A DNA stretch of 64,000 nt from Spirochaetota bacterium (GTDB lineage Bacteria; Spirochaetota; Spirochaetia; Treponematales; Rectinemataceae): NCBI GenBank assembly GCA_026398595.1, contig JAPLSO010000048.1:1-64000 (forward strand), in the 5' to 3' direction. Shown piece after piece: positions 1-6,906 of this stretch. The notes under the pieces are model-generated. The model was not told where the DNA came from, did no database searches, and saw only the letters and a program-made list of their open reading frames with translations. Numbering within the stretch: the first letter of the stretch is position 1; the number at the start of each line of letters is the position of its first letter. The position numbers and the translations under genes are program-made.

Positions 1-83
1 CTTTTATTGTATTTACCTGAAGAAGCTACTCCCATCACCATGTATTTCTTTGCCTCTTCATACGTATCATCTAGCAAGCCCAT
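1..83 (-). CDS. 5' fragment of a gene, possibly class-III aminotransferase
   Basis: A strong Shine-Dalgarno site (AGGAGG, five bases before the ATG at 83) opens a reading frame that runs off the window edge after about 27 residues, beginning MGLLDDTYEEAKKYM. The motif style, a short helix followed by a GVASSGKYN-like stretch, resembles the N-terminus of glutamate-1-semialdehyde-type class-III aminotransferases, but the fragment is too short to be sure. It lies 61 bp downstream of the GntR regulator on the same strand, so it is probably the first structural gene under that regulator. Confidence 0.5.
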   Translation of the reverse strand, partial: MGLLDDTYEEAKKYMVMGVASSGKYNK

Positions 84-144
84 GTAATCCTCCTTAATTA
101 GTCTTCTAAAAAGGGCAGAATCAGACTATTCTATTTTCTCTGTG

Positions 145-825
145 TCATCCTAATGGTTGTGCTTTCCGAGTAACCTTTGAAATCCATTCAATTGTATCTG
201 TTTTTGCGTCCTCGAGATGGGTTAGCAGTTTCCTTTCTGCTTTTGAGAAATCGCTTTCAAGCATGGCCTCAACGATGGAAATATGTTGTGTAATGTCTTT
301 ATTTAATCGAAAAGAATAATGGCGAATGATCGATGAAAAATTATTTAGAGTCTCATAAAATTTTAAGATAAAAATATTATTACAATTATTGACTATGATA
401 TCTTTATGAAAAAAATCGTCAATGTCTATACATTCTTTTACTAGATCTCCAGGTGGGGGATCTTCATGCTGAAGCCTTTGTTGAAGATCAAGCATCCTTT
501 TATGAATAGCTACAAGGCTTTCGCTATCTTCCTTTTGAATTGCCATACGTAAACAAAAGCCTTCCAGCAACTTTCTTGCCTCAAAAACGTTCTCAATATC
601 CTCTTTAGTAAGATGTGCAACATTGAAGCCAATTCGAGGCTTAACCACTACAATATTATCTCTAGCAAGACGCTGAAGAGCTTCGCGGATAGGTGCAGTA
701 CTCACAGAGAATTCTATTTTTAGCTTGTCGAGGTTAAACTTAGTTCCTGGTTTATATTCAAGATTCCTAATGCGAAGCAACAACGTATCATATATCTGAT
801 CAACAAGGCTCTTCGTATTAAGCAC
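145..825 (-). CDS. GntR/FadR-family transcriptional regulator
   Basis: The 226-residue protein has an N-terminal winged helix-turn-helix (about residues 5-70; APIREALQRLARDNIV is the typical recognition region) and an all-helical FCD ligand-binding domain (about 75-215), the FadR subfamily layout. The start is GTG at 825, with AGAGG five bases upstream. A perfect 14-bp palindrome lies exactly between the -35 and -10 boxes of its own promoter, which strongly suggests autorepression. The gene leads into a possible aminotransferase gene, so it probably controls catabolism of a small organic acid or amino acid; the ligand is unknown. Base composition is clearly more A+T-rich than the genes from 1.1 kb onward, which hints at different ancestry. 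Confidence 0.88.
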   Translation of the reverse strand: MLNTKSLVDQIYDTLLLRIRNLEYKPGTKFNLDKLKIEFSVSTAPIREALQRLARDNIVVVKPRIGFNVAHLTKEDIENVFEARKLLEGFCLRMAIQKEDSESLVAIHKRMLDLQQRLQHEDPPPGDLVKECIDIDDFFHKDIIVNNCNNIFILKFYETLNNFSSIIRHYSFRLNKDITQHISIVEAMLESDFSKAERKLLTHLEDAKTDTIEWISKVTRKAQPLG

Positions 826-846
826 AAATACCTCTTATAGTTATTT

Positions 847-875
847 ATGATATATCACCGGTGATAGGTTGTCAA
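847..875 (-). promoter_or_regulatory. Promoter of the GntR gene
   Basis: Read on the minus strand there is a consensus -35 box TTGACA (870-875), a 17-bp spacer and a -10 box TATCAT (847-852). The start codon lies 22 bp downstream of the -10 box. No other strong feature was seen in the 250-bp gap 826-1075 except this promoter and its operator. Confidence 0.72.
853..866. promoter_or_regulatory. Perfect palindrome, candidate GntR operator
   Basis: TATCACCGGTGATA is a perfect 14-bp inverted repeat that fills most of the 17-bp spacer between the -35 and -10 boxes of the GntR promoter. FadR-type regulators bind short palindromes of this kind. Occupation of the site would block RNA polymerase directly, so it is probably the autoregulatory operator. 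Confidence 0.68.
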
Positions 876-1075
876 TAAAAATATTTCCACGCGGTCCTTA
901 TGTACTCCCTATGCCAAGTCAAGCTATGTATATCTATAATATATATGTATTTAGGTTCGATCTTTCCATCTATGTGAAATCTGGCTATGACATGATAGGA
1001 TGAGACAAGGAAAGGGATAATGCACAAATTCCTATCGTAAAGCCTGATATAACAACAATTCCCAGCCTGAAATGT

Positions 1076-1783
1076 GTGACCTTCGATTCCGCCGGCAGTT
1101 GTCTTCAGGGTATCTTCTTCCACTGGACCGGCATTGGACCCAGACCAACCCTACTCTTGCTGCATGGAATTCCCGGGACTGAACAGAATATCGACATCGC
1201 CCGGGCGATCCATCGGAAAAGATGGAATAGTCTGGTATTCCATTACCGAGGGTGTTGGGGGAGCCAGGGAAATTATTCAATTCCCGGTATCCTTGAAGAT
1301 GCAGAGGCTGCGGCTCGATTCCTTCGCGGTCAGGAAATTGTCGATACCAGCAAGATCGCCATCGCCGGCCTTAGTTTGGGTGGATGGGCCGCAATTGCCA
1401 GCGCAAGCCGGGATCCCGGATTCAGATGCGTTGTTCCAATGGCTCCGGCCTCAGGTTTGGAAAATGATACTAATGGCTTGCGGATTGAAGATCTGCGTGA
1501 ATTCAATAGTTATCTATCAGGAACTACGCCAGAAAAACTGCAGTATGAATTGAGGCAGCTTTTACCCATCGCCTCCTTCGCGGCACAACTCCGGAATCGA
1601 CGGATTCTCCTGGTGACCGCAGATAGAGATGAGTCCTTTCCGCCCGAGCGCTATACCGATTTTAGCCAGGCTGTGCCCTGAGCTGAACGGTTGCGTATCC
1701 CTCGAGCGGATCATGTATTTCTACGGGGCAGGGACAAGCTCGTTCAAAATGTCGTTTCCTGGTTAGTCCAGTCAATAGACTGA
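1076..1783 (+). pseudogene. Alpha/beta hydrolase broken by in-frame TGA
   Basis: Residues 1-201 show a serine-hydrolase fold: the HGIPG oxyanion loop, the nucleophile elbow GLSLGGW and the acid residue in TADRDESFP. A TGA stop at 1679-1681 ends the frame, but the same frame continues for 33 codons to 1783 and encodes ADHVFLRGRDKLV, the catalytic-histidine segment and last helix expected in this family. The stop therefore separates two members of the triad from the third. The frame is open upstream of the GTG at 1076 back to 1004 with no good start, so the N-terminus is also uncertain. It is probably a recently inactivated esterase/peptidase-like hydrolase, or a base error. Confidence 0.75.
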
Positions 1784-1862
1784 TATAAAGCATCAATGCC
1801 CCGGTAAACTTCAGCCCTGGGAAAACGATACTTGACCTATCGCCGGCGCTCTCTTTAGGATC

Positions 1863-2639
1863 ATGCTCATGCTCGATGCGTTTTCCCGAACCGAATTGCT
1901 GCTTGGCGCCGAGGCGATGAAACTACTGGCCGCTTCCAGAGTAGCTGTCTTCGGCATAGGCGGGGTCGGCGCCTACGCGGTCGAAGGACTCGCTCGCTCA
2001 GGAGTTGGATCTTTCATTCTGGTCGATGACGACTGCGTCTGTCTCACCAACATCAACCGTCAGATCATCGCCCTTATATCCACCATCGGGAAGCCCAAGG
2101 TCGAGGTGATGAAGGCGCGGATACTTGAAATCAACCCGCAGGCCAAGATCGAAACATTCCAGGAATACTGTAATGCCGGGAATATACCTCGTCTCCTGGG
2201 GCGGGATATTCCCGACTGCCCGGACATTTCGTATATCGTGGACGCCATCGACACCATCTCTTCCAAGATTGAACTCATCATGCAGGCTTCGTCGATGGGT
2301 ATTCCTGTCATAAGCTGCATGGGCGCGGGTAACAAGCTCGATCCAACAAAGCTCGAAATCGCCGATATCTACGACACGTCCATCTGCCCCCTCGCCCGCG
2401 TCATGCGCTACGAGCTACGAAAACGCGGACTCAAGGCTCTCGATGTCGTCTACTCAAAAGAAATCCCGATTAAAGTTGACGAATCGGAGAACCCCTGCCG
2501 CACAGGCTGCATCTGTCCGAAGAAGGATCGAACCTGTCTCGGGCGGCGCAGCATTCCTGGTTCGGTTGCATTCGTTCCATCGGTAGCCGGGCTCATTATC
2601 GCTTCCCATGTTGTTAGGAAGCTTTTAGGGCGGATATGA
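1863..2639 (+). CDS. tcdA: tRNA threonylcarbamoyladenosine dehydratase (TcdA/CsdL), ThiF family
   Basis: The protein is a 258-residue E1-like enzyme that uses ATP to cyclise t6A37 to ct6A in tRNA. The nucleotide-binding glycine loop VFGIGGVGAYAVEGLARSGV (about 29-48), the following VDDDCVCLTNINRQ segment and the C-terminal cysteine-rich region CRTGCICPKKDRTC are hallmark features of the TcdA branch rather than ThiF or MoeB. Length matches the family (about 250-270). The start is ATG at 1863 after a weak AGG; a second ATG two codons later is possible. It is convergent with the zinc exporter gene and apparently monocistronic. Confidence 0.93.
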   Translation: MLMLDAFSRTELLLGAEAMKLLAASRVAVFGIGGVGAYAVEGLARSGVGSFILVDDDCVCLTNINRQIIALISTIGKPKVEVMKARILEINPQAKIETFQEYCNAGNIPRLLGRDIPDCPDISYIVDAIDTISSKIELIMQASSMGIPVISCMGAGNKLDPTKLEIADIYDTSICPLARVMRYELRKRGLKALDVVYSKEIPIKVDESENPCRTGCICPKKDRTCLGRRSIPGSVAFVPSVAGLIIASHVVRKLLGRI

Positions 2640-2677
2640 AACCCAGCGTGGCGCTCCCTCTCCTATGATGCCAAATG

Positions 2678-3658
2678 TCAGGATTTCGCTCGTATACCGC
2701 AATCGATGCAATGTTGTCCGCAATCGGCACATTCGAATTGTACGGTCGTATGCTCGATCTTGAACCGTTGCCGCGCAATGTCCTTGATGCGGCCCAGGAT
2801 ACTTCCGGTATCGCTTAATAATTGATCCTCGAGGAGGGCATGGACGCTCATCACGGAGTAGCCAGGCTCGATGGACCAAATATGGAGATCGTGGACCGTC
2901 AGCACTCCCGGGACCATGGCTAGCGCGGCTGACACTTCATCCGGATTGGCGCTTTCCGGCGATCCCTCATTGAGAATATGAACAACTTCTTTGAGCACCC
3001 GCCATGCCCCGGTGAGAATCACGAAGCCAATCAGGATACTCGCTGCCGGGTCGACCCAGGTCCATCCGGTGAGAAGCATCACGAGACCGGCGATGATGAC
3101 GCCCACGGATGAAAGCGCGTCGCCGAGGACATGAAGGAAAGCGGCCCGTGCGTTGAGGTCTGCATGATCATGCTCTTTCAGAATAATGGCGACGATGAGA
3201 TTGGCGGCGAGGCCTATGACGGCGACGATCAGCATTGGAGCTGCGATGACCGATACAGGGTGGACGAAACGCGATATGGCTTCGCGGAATATCTCGATGG
3301 CGACAATGATAAGCGTCGCGCCGTTTACGAAAGCAGCGAGCACTTTCATGCGATGGAAGCCGAACGTGTGCCGTGGGCTGGGTGCTCTTGTGGCGAGCCG
3401 TACAGCTCCATAGCTTAAGACAAGAGCAAAAATATCGAGAAAAACATGGGCCGCATCGGAGAGCAGGGCGAGACTGCCAGTGAGCAAGCCGCCGACAATC
3501 TCCGCGATGAGGGTCAAACTGGTGATCAAAATTGAAAGAAGGAATTTATTGCCAGCTGCGCTGCTGTCTTCAGGGCCTGCGTGATTAACATAGTCATACC
3601 CTTGAATATGCTCGATGGTAGAATCATGCCCAGAGCTTTTCGTTTTGCTCATTTTCAA
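2678..3658 (-). CDS. Cation diffusion facilitator, zinc/cadmium efflux (CzcD/ZitB-like)
   Basis: The 326-residue inner-membrane proton antiporter has six predicted membrane helices. The metal-site motifs are SDAAHVFLD in helix 2 and HVLGD in helix 5, the HxxxD pairs that build the transport site of zinc-type carriers, and the cytoplasmic domain follows (about 210-326). Unusual extras are a histidine-containing N-terminal tail and a C-terminal cysteine cluster CADCGQHCIDCG, both possible metal-capture sites. The start overlaps the end of the ArsR gene by four bases (ATGA), so the two are translationally coupled and the exporter should be induced when the regulator binds metal. Confidence 0.93.
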   Translation of the reverse strand: MKMSKTKSSGHDSTIEHIQGYDYVNHAGPEDSSAAGNKFLLSILITSLTLIAEIVGGLLTGSLALLSDAAHVFLDIFALVLSYGAVRLATRAPSPRHTFGFHRMKVLAAFVNGATLIIVAIEIFREAISRFVHPVSVIAAPMLIVAVIGLAANLIVAIILKEHDHADLNARAAFLHVLGDALSSVGVIIAGLVMLLTGWTWVDPAASILIGFVILTGAWRVLKEVVHILNEGSPESANPDEVSAALAMVPGVLTVHDLHIWSIEPGYSVMSVHALLEDQLLSDTGSILGRIKDIARQRFKIEHTTVQFECADCGQHCIDCGIRAKS

Positions 3659-4023
3659 CCCTCTTGCTTTTCGGATATATGGATCAAGCCCATTTCGTAT
3701 ATTTGCCTGATATGCTCATCGCTCAACGAGTAATAGACTACTTTCCCATCTTTCCTGTATTTGACGAATCCTACCTGTTTCAATGATTTAAGCTGCTGGG
3801 AAATTGCTGGCTGATTCATGTTCAATACGGCGCACAGGTCGCAGACACACAGCTCCGAACTCATGAGGGCGATGAGTATTTTTATCCGCGTCGGTTCGCC
3901 CAAAACTTTGAAGAAATCGCCTGTTGTCCTGATGAGATTCTCTTTAGGCATGCTTTCCCTGGCTTTTTGAACCAGATCTTCATGGACGACCACTATCCTG
4001 CAAAATTCAGCTGATGAGGTCAC
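3655..4023 (-). CDS. ArsR/SmtB-family metal-sensing repressor
   Basis: A 122-residue winged-helix repressor. The N-terminus (HEDLVQKARESMP) matches the SmtB-type extension, the DNA-binding region is NQPAISQQLKSLKQVGFV, and two metal sites are visible: the alpha-3 motif ELCVCDLC and an alpha-5 motif with D, H, H and E at the SmtB spacing (D-x-H, then H 11 and E 14 residues after the first H). This predicts zinc and perhaps cadmium or lead sensing. The start is GTG at 4023 with AGGGAG nine bases upstream; an internal ATG at 3950 also has a fair ribosome site, but the longer form fits the family. It is co-transcribed with the CDF exporter. Confidence 0.93.
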   Translation of the reverse strand: MTSSAEFCRIVVVHEDLVQKARESMPKENLIRTTGDFFKVLGEPTRIKILIALMSSELCVCDLCAVLNMNQPAISQQLKSLKQVGFVKYRKDGKVVYYSLSDEHIRQIYEMGLIHISEKQEG

Positions 4024-4056
4024 CGATTATATCTCCCTATCACATGCACGTATAAG

Positions 4057-4089
4057 CATATGATAATATGTTTCAATCATTTTTGTCAA
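4057..4089 (-). promoter_or_regulatory. Promoter and candidate ArsR operator
   Basis: On the minus strand there is TTGACA (4084-4089), an 18-bp spacer and TATCAT (4060-4065). An imperfect inverted repeat with arms CATAT and ATATG (4057-4070) overlaps the -10 box. A metal-released repressor at this position would control the arsR-CDF operon. Confidence 0.6.
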
Positions 4090-4132
4090 CAAAAAGGTCC
4101 CAATGATTCTTCATTCTGCATGAGCCGCGACA

Positions 4133-4160
4133 TTGACAAGGCTCCAGGAAGAACTAGAGT
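4133..4160 (+). promoter_or_regulatory. Candidate promoter for the exported unknown protein
   Basis: TTGACA (4133-4138), a 16-bp spacer and TAGAGT (4155-4160) lie 57 bp before the ATG at 4218. The -10 box is only a moderate match. Confidence 0.4.
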
Positions 4161-4217
4161 TATAGTTTAGGAAATGGAAGACCGGCGCGATACTACGGCC
4201 ACAAAGGGAGGTATTCC

Positions 4218-4964
4218 ATGAAGAAGACTGTGTTGATCGTCATCTGCGTCATGCTTGCGGCACAATCTGCTTTTTCTCAAACGGATGAGAAGCGGGCGGC
4301 TCGGGACGCTGTCTTCAGCGCCTATCTTCAGAAGCTCCGGGGATCGACGATACAGGTCGTCGATTACACGCAGCTTCTCAAGGCCGCGAAAGGATATAAG
4401 ATCGTCGTCCTGGCAGGCTTTTCGGGTTTGGGGTATGAGAATCCCGATGCCCTGCGGGACCAGATCAAACGACTTGTACGAAATACCGGCGAGAACTCCA
4501 TGTATGTCGTCGGAGGGACGGCGGATGGGATCGGCGCGGCCTATACATGGATACCGGCGATCGCAGCCGAACTGAAGCTCGGGAATATAAAAACGGCGGG
4601 CATCGTTTCCCGCAATGCAGCTCAATATGGAGTGGAGCCTGAAAACTTCATAGTCTTCGTCGACACCTCGGTTGATGATTGGTCGGTCATCGAGGGCGGA
4701 AAATCGCTCATGGTGAGCATAGCTGCGGATACGCAGGGAAAGATCGTGTACTTCGGCGGCGGCGCCGTATCGAAGTCCGAGTGCGAAGAAGCCCTTGCCA
4801 GGAACGTGACCGTCGTCATAGTCGACAATTCCGCCAGCGCGGCCAATAAGGCGAACGCCGCGAAGAAACTCGTATCGAATCCGAACTACGTCGTCGACGG
4901 CCTTGCGGAAATCAAAAATAATCCCGGCAAATACACATCGCTGCTGATCATTTCGAGTTTCTGA
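4218..4964 (+). CDS. Exported protein of unknown function
   Basis: The 248-residue protein has a clear signal peptide (MKKTVLIVICVMLAAQSAFSQ, cleavage about residue 20) and no membrane helix afterwards. The mature part alternates beta strands and helices with glycine-rich turns: IVVLAGFSG, MYVVGGTADGIG and IVYFGGGAVSKSECEEA. This looks like a Rossmann-type fold, faintly like the SLOG nucleotide-binding superfamily, which would be odd for a periplasmic protein; I do not assign it. The start has a good GGAGG eight bases upstream. It stands alone between a divergent arsR gene and the asd remnant. Confidence 0.8.
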   Translation: MKKTVLIVICVMLAAQSAFSQTDEKRAARDAVFSAYLQKLRGSTIQVVDYTQLLKAAKGYKIVVLAGFSGLGYENPDALRDQIKRLVRNTGENSMYVVGGTADGIGAAYTWIPAIAAELKLGNIKTAGIVSRNAAQYGVEPENFIVFVDTSVDDWSVIEGGKSLMVSIAADTQGKIVYFGGGAVSKSECEEALARNVTVVIVDNSASAANKANAAKKLVSNPNYVVDGLAEIKNNPGKYTSLLIISSF

Positions 4965-5059
4965 AAAGGGGTTTTAAAAGTCTGGCCGATGAACTGGAGG
5001 CATCGCCGACCCCATCGCGAAAATCGAAGCCACCCGGTATAATTGGCGCGGAGATCAAG

Positions 5060-5317
5060 ATGAGACACTATACCGCAGCCATTGCGGGAACCCCGGGAGC
5101 CGTAGGCAGGGAGATGATAAAGACCCTGGAGCAAAGAGGCTTTCCGGTAGCCAAGGCCCGCTCTCTTGATCTCGTCTCCAACCTGGGCAAGACCATCGCC
5201 TGCAAAGGCGGTGAAACCTCCGCAGCCAGGGGGCTCGAGTCCAAGAGAGTTACCGCGTCGAAAATTGACATTTCAAGAACCGCTACGTATCATCTTCAAA
5301 ATAGGGTGGAGCGGTGA
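5060..5317 (+). pseudogene. asd: Remnant of aspartate-semialdehyde dehydrogenase
   Basis: The first ~48 residues (AIAGTPGAVGREMIKTLEQR, then FPV, then GKTIACKGGE) match the NADP-binding N-terminus of aspartate-semialdehyde dehydrogenase: the GxxGxVG dinucleotide loop, the ERxFPV helix end and the GKT/FKG strand. After that the similarity fades (a KIDIS stretch is the last recognisable piece) and the frame ends at 5317, about 85 residues against roughly 340 for the full enzyme. The ATG at 5060 keeps a GGAG ribosome site. It is a decayed or deleted asd copy; a functional copy would have to lie elsewhere. The 349-bp gap 4965-5313 contains nothing else recognisable. Confidence 0.72.
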
Positions 5318-6204
5318 TGAATTCGATCAAGGAACGATATACTCACCTTCTGATTAGGATGATGTCGGGGGCCAAGCAGCAGAAAACCCTCTCCGACCAG
5401 GACGTCTACCAGGAAGGGGAGACGGAGCTGCTCCCCTACGTGGATCAGATTGTCAGGGACCATCTCCTGCCCGGATCGGGCATCACAGGCATGGAAAACC
5501 TCTCCCTCCTCCTCGAGAAAGCGAAGGCAGGCGAGTCCTGTCTCCTCCTGCTCGAGCATTATTCCAACTTCGATCTCCCGGCCTTACACTACCTGCTGAG
5601 GCAGAGCGGCGAGACAGGGACGAAACTGGCCGAGGCGCTCGTCTCCATCGCGGGGATTAAGCTGAGCGAGTCCAACCCGATCATCAACGCTTTCGCGCAA
5701 GCGTATACGCGTATCGTGATCTACCCCAGCCGCTCCCTAGAGATCATCAAGCAGAACTATAAGGATCCGAACAAACTCTACCACGAGGTGATTCGCTCCA
5801 TGAATATCAACAGGGCGGCGATACGGGTCCTGAACTCGGTGAAGGGCTCGGGCAAAATCGTCCTTGTCTTCCCGGCGGGAACGCGCTACAGGCCAGGCGA
5901 CCCCGCCACGAAGCGGGGAGTCAGGGAGATCGCCTCCTATATAAAGAGTTTCGACAATTTCTGCCTGATGTCGATCAACGGCAATATCCTGCGCATCAAC
6001 CCCACGGGTGAGATGGAGGAAGATCTCCTCAACGCCGATAAGGTCATTTTTACGGCTGGCCAGGTGTATCCCTGTGAGCGGCTCCTTGGCCATATCAAGG
6101 AAGAGCATCATTTCAGAGATGACAAGAAGCAGGAACTCGTGGACCATATCATGGAGGGCCTCGAGCGGATGCACAATGAAGTCGAGACCGGCCGTCTGCC
6201 CTGA
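5317..6204 (+). CDS. Glycerol-3-phosphate/lysophosphatidate-type acyltransferase
   Basis: The ~295-residue protein carries the acyltransferase motif H-x4-D in LLLEHYSNFDLPAL (about residues 79-92) and the phosphate-binding motif FPAGTRYRPGD (about 189), both typical of the PlsB/PlsC superfamily that transfers fatty acyl groups to glycerol phosphate for membrane lipid synthesis. There is no obvious membrane helix, so it is probably a peripheral membrane enzyme. I take ATG at 5317 (GGTGGA upstream); a GTG one codon earlier is possible. The gene begins right after the asd remnant and converges on the rhomboid gene 13 bp away. Whether it uses acyl-phosphate, acyl-CoA or acyl-ACP is not visible. 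Confidence 0.85.
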   Translation: MNSIKERYTHLLIRMMSGAKQQKTLSDQDVYQEGETELLPYVDQIVRDHLLPGSGITGMENLSLLLEKAKAGESCLLLLEHYSNFDLPALHYLLRQSGETGTKLAEALVSIAGIKLSESNPIINAFAQAYTRIVIYPSRSLEIIKQNYKDPNKLYHEVIRSMNINRAAIRVLNSVKGSGKIVLVFPAGTRYRPGDPATKRGVREIASYIKSFDNFCLMSINGNILRINPTGEMEEDLLNADKVIFTAGQVYPCERLLGHIKEEHHFRDDKKQELVDHIMEGLERMHNEVETGRLP

Positions 6205-6217
6205 TTCTCCCGTCCCA

Positions 6218-6906
6218 CTAGTCTCCTCTTCGCCCCCCTTTTCTTTTAAAGAGGCGTTTCGCGGGATTGATTCCGAATCGCGCCACGAAATAGATCCACC
6301 CAAAGGCGAAGCCGGCGAGGTGCGTGAAATGCGCTGTCGAACTCTGGAAGCTGAAGACGTGAAATGCGCTGTCGAACTCTGGAAGCTGAAGAGCTGGGAC
6401 AGGATTTCGATGGCTGTATAACCTAAAACCATGACTGGGGCTCTCAAGGGGAGTATTCCATAGATATAGATCAAGGCGTCGGGATTGACGATGGCGAAGG
6501 CGAGAAGCACGGCGAAGAGAGCCCCGGAAGCGCCGAGAAGATAGGTATTCCAGGCGCCCACGACCGCGAAGATGACGAAGGAGACAACGCCAGCCCAAAT
6601 GCCTGTTAGAAAGTAGAAAAGCAAGAACTCCCTGCTCCCCATGCTCCGTTCCACCTGTGTTCCGAAAAAGAAAAGTCCGAGCATGTTGACGGCAAGATGG
6701 GAGAGATCGGCATGGGCGAACATGTAGGTGACGAATTGCCAGACCCAGCCCGAGAGGATGGCGACAGGATTGAGGGCCATGACGGCCTTGGCCTCGGGGA
6801 CGAGCCAGGTCAGGACGAAACAGAGGATATTGGCGGCGATGAGGTAGAGGGTGGCGCTGAAATAAGTATAGCGGAAGGGCTTTCTCAGGAAGGGCGCTCC
6901 GCTCAT
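6218..6906 (-). pseudogene. Rhomboid-family intramembrane serine protease, frameshifted
   Basis: From ATG at 6906 the frame encodes a six-helix rhomboid: the HLAVNMLGLFFFG region with the conserved H and N, the catalytic serine motif GASGALF, and then YTAIEILSQLFSF. A 35-bp tandem duplication (6324-6393) shifts the frame just before the catalytic histidine. If one copy is removed, the frame continues into FTHLAGFAFGWIYF (the histidine of helix 6) and stops at 6218, giving about 217 residues. As it stands, translation would run on to 5737 with meaningless sequence antisense to the acyltransferase. The start overlaps the stop of the upstream CHASE-receiver gene (ATGA), so the two are coupled. 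Confidence 0.85.
6324..6393. repeat. 35-bp tandem duplication in the rhomboid gene
   Basis: Two adjacent copies (6324-6358 and 6359-6393) agree at 34 of 35 positions, differing only at the last base. The unit begins GTGAAATGCGCTGTCG. Because 35 is not a multiple of three, the second copy destroys the rhomboid reading frame; both copies encode the same FSFQSSTAHFT peptide in two different frames, which shows that the duplication arose inside an intact gene. Confidence 0.95.

Noticed and set aside
1679-1681. TGA in the hydrolase as a selenocysteine codon
   Set aside because: No SECIS-like hairpin is visible right downstream and the position is not a catalytic or redox site in this fold.
5737-6217. 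Long C-terminal extension of the rhomboid protein antisense to the acyltransferase
   Set aside because: It exists only because of the duplication-induced frameshift; its sequence is the reverse of a well-supported acyltransferase gene.
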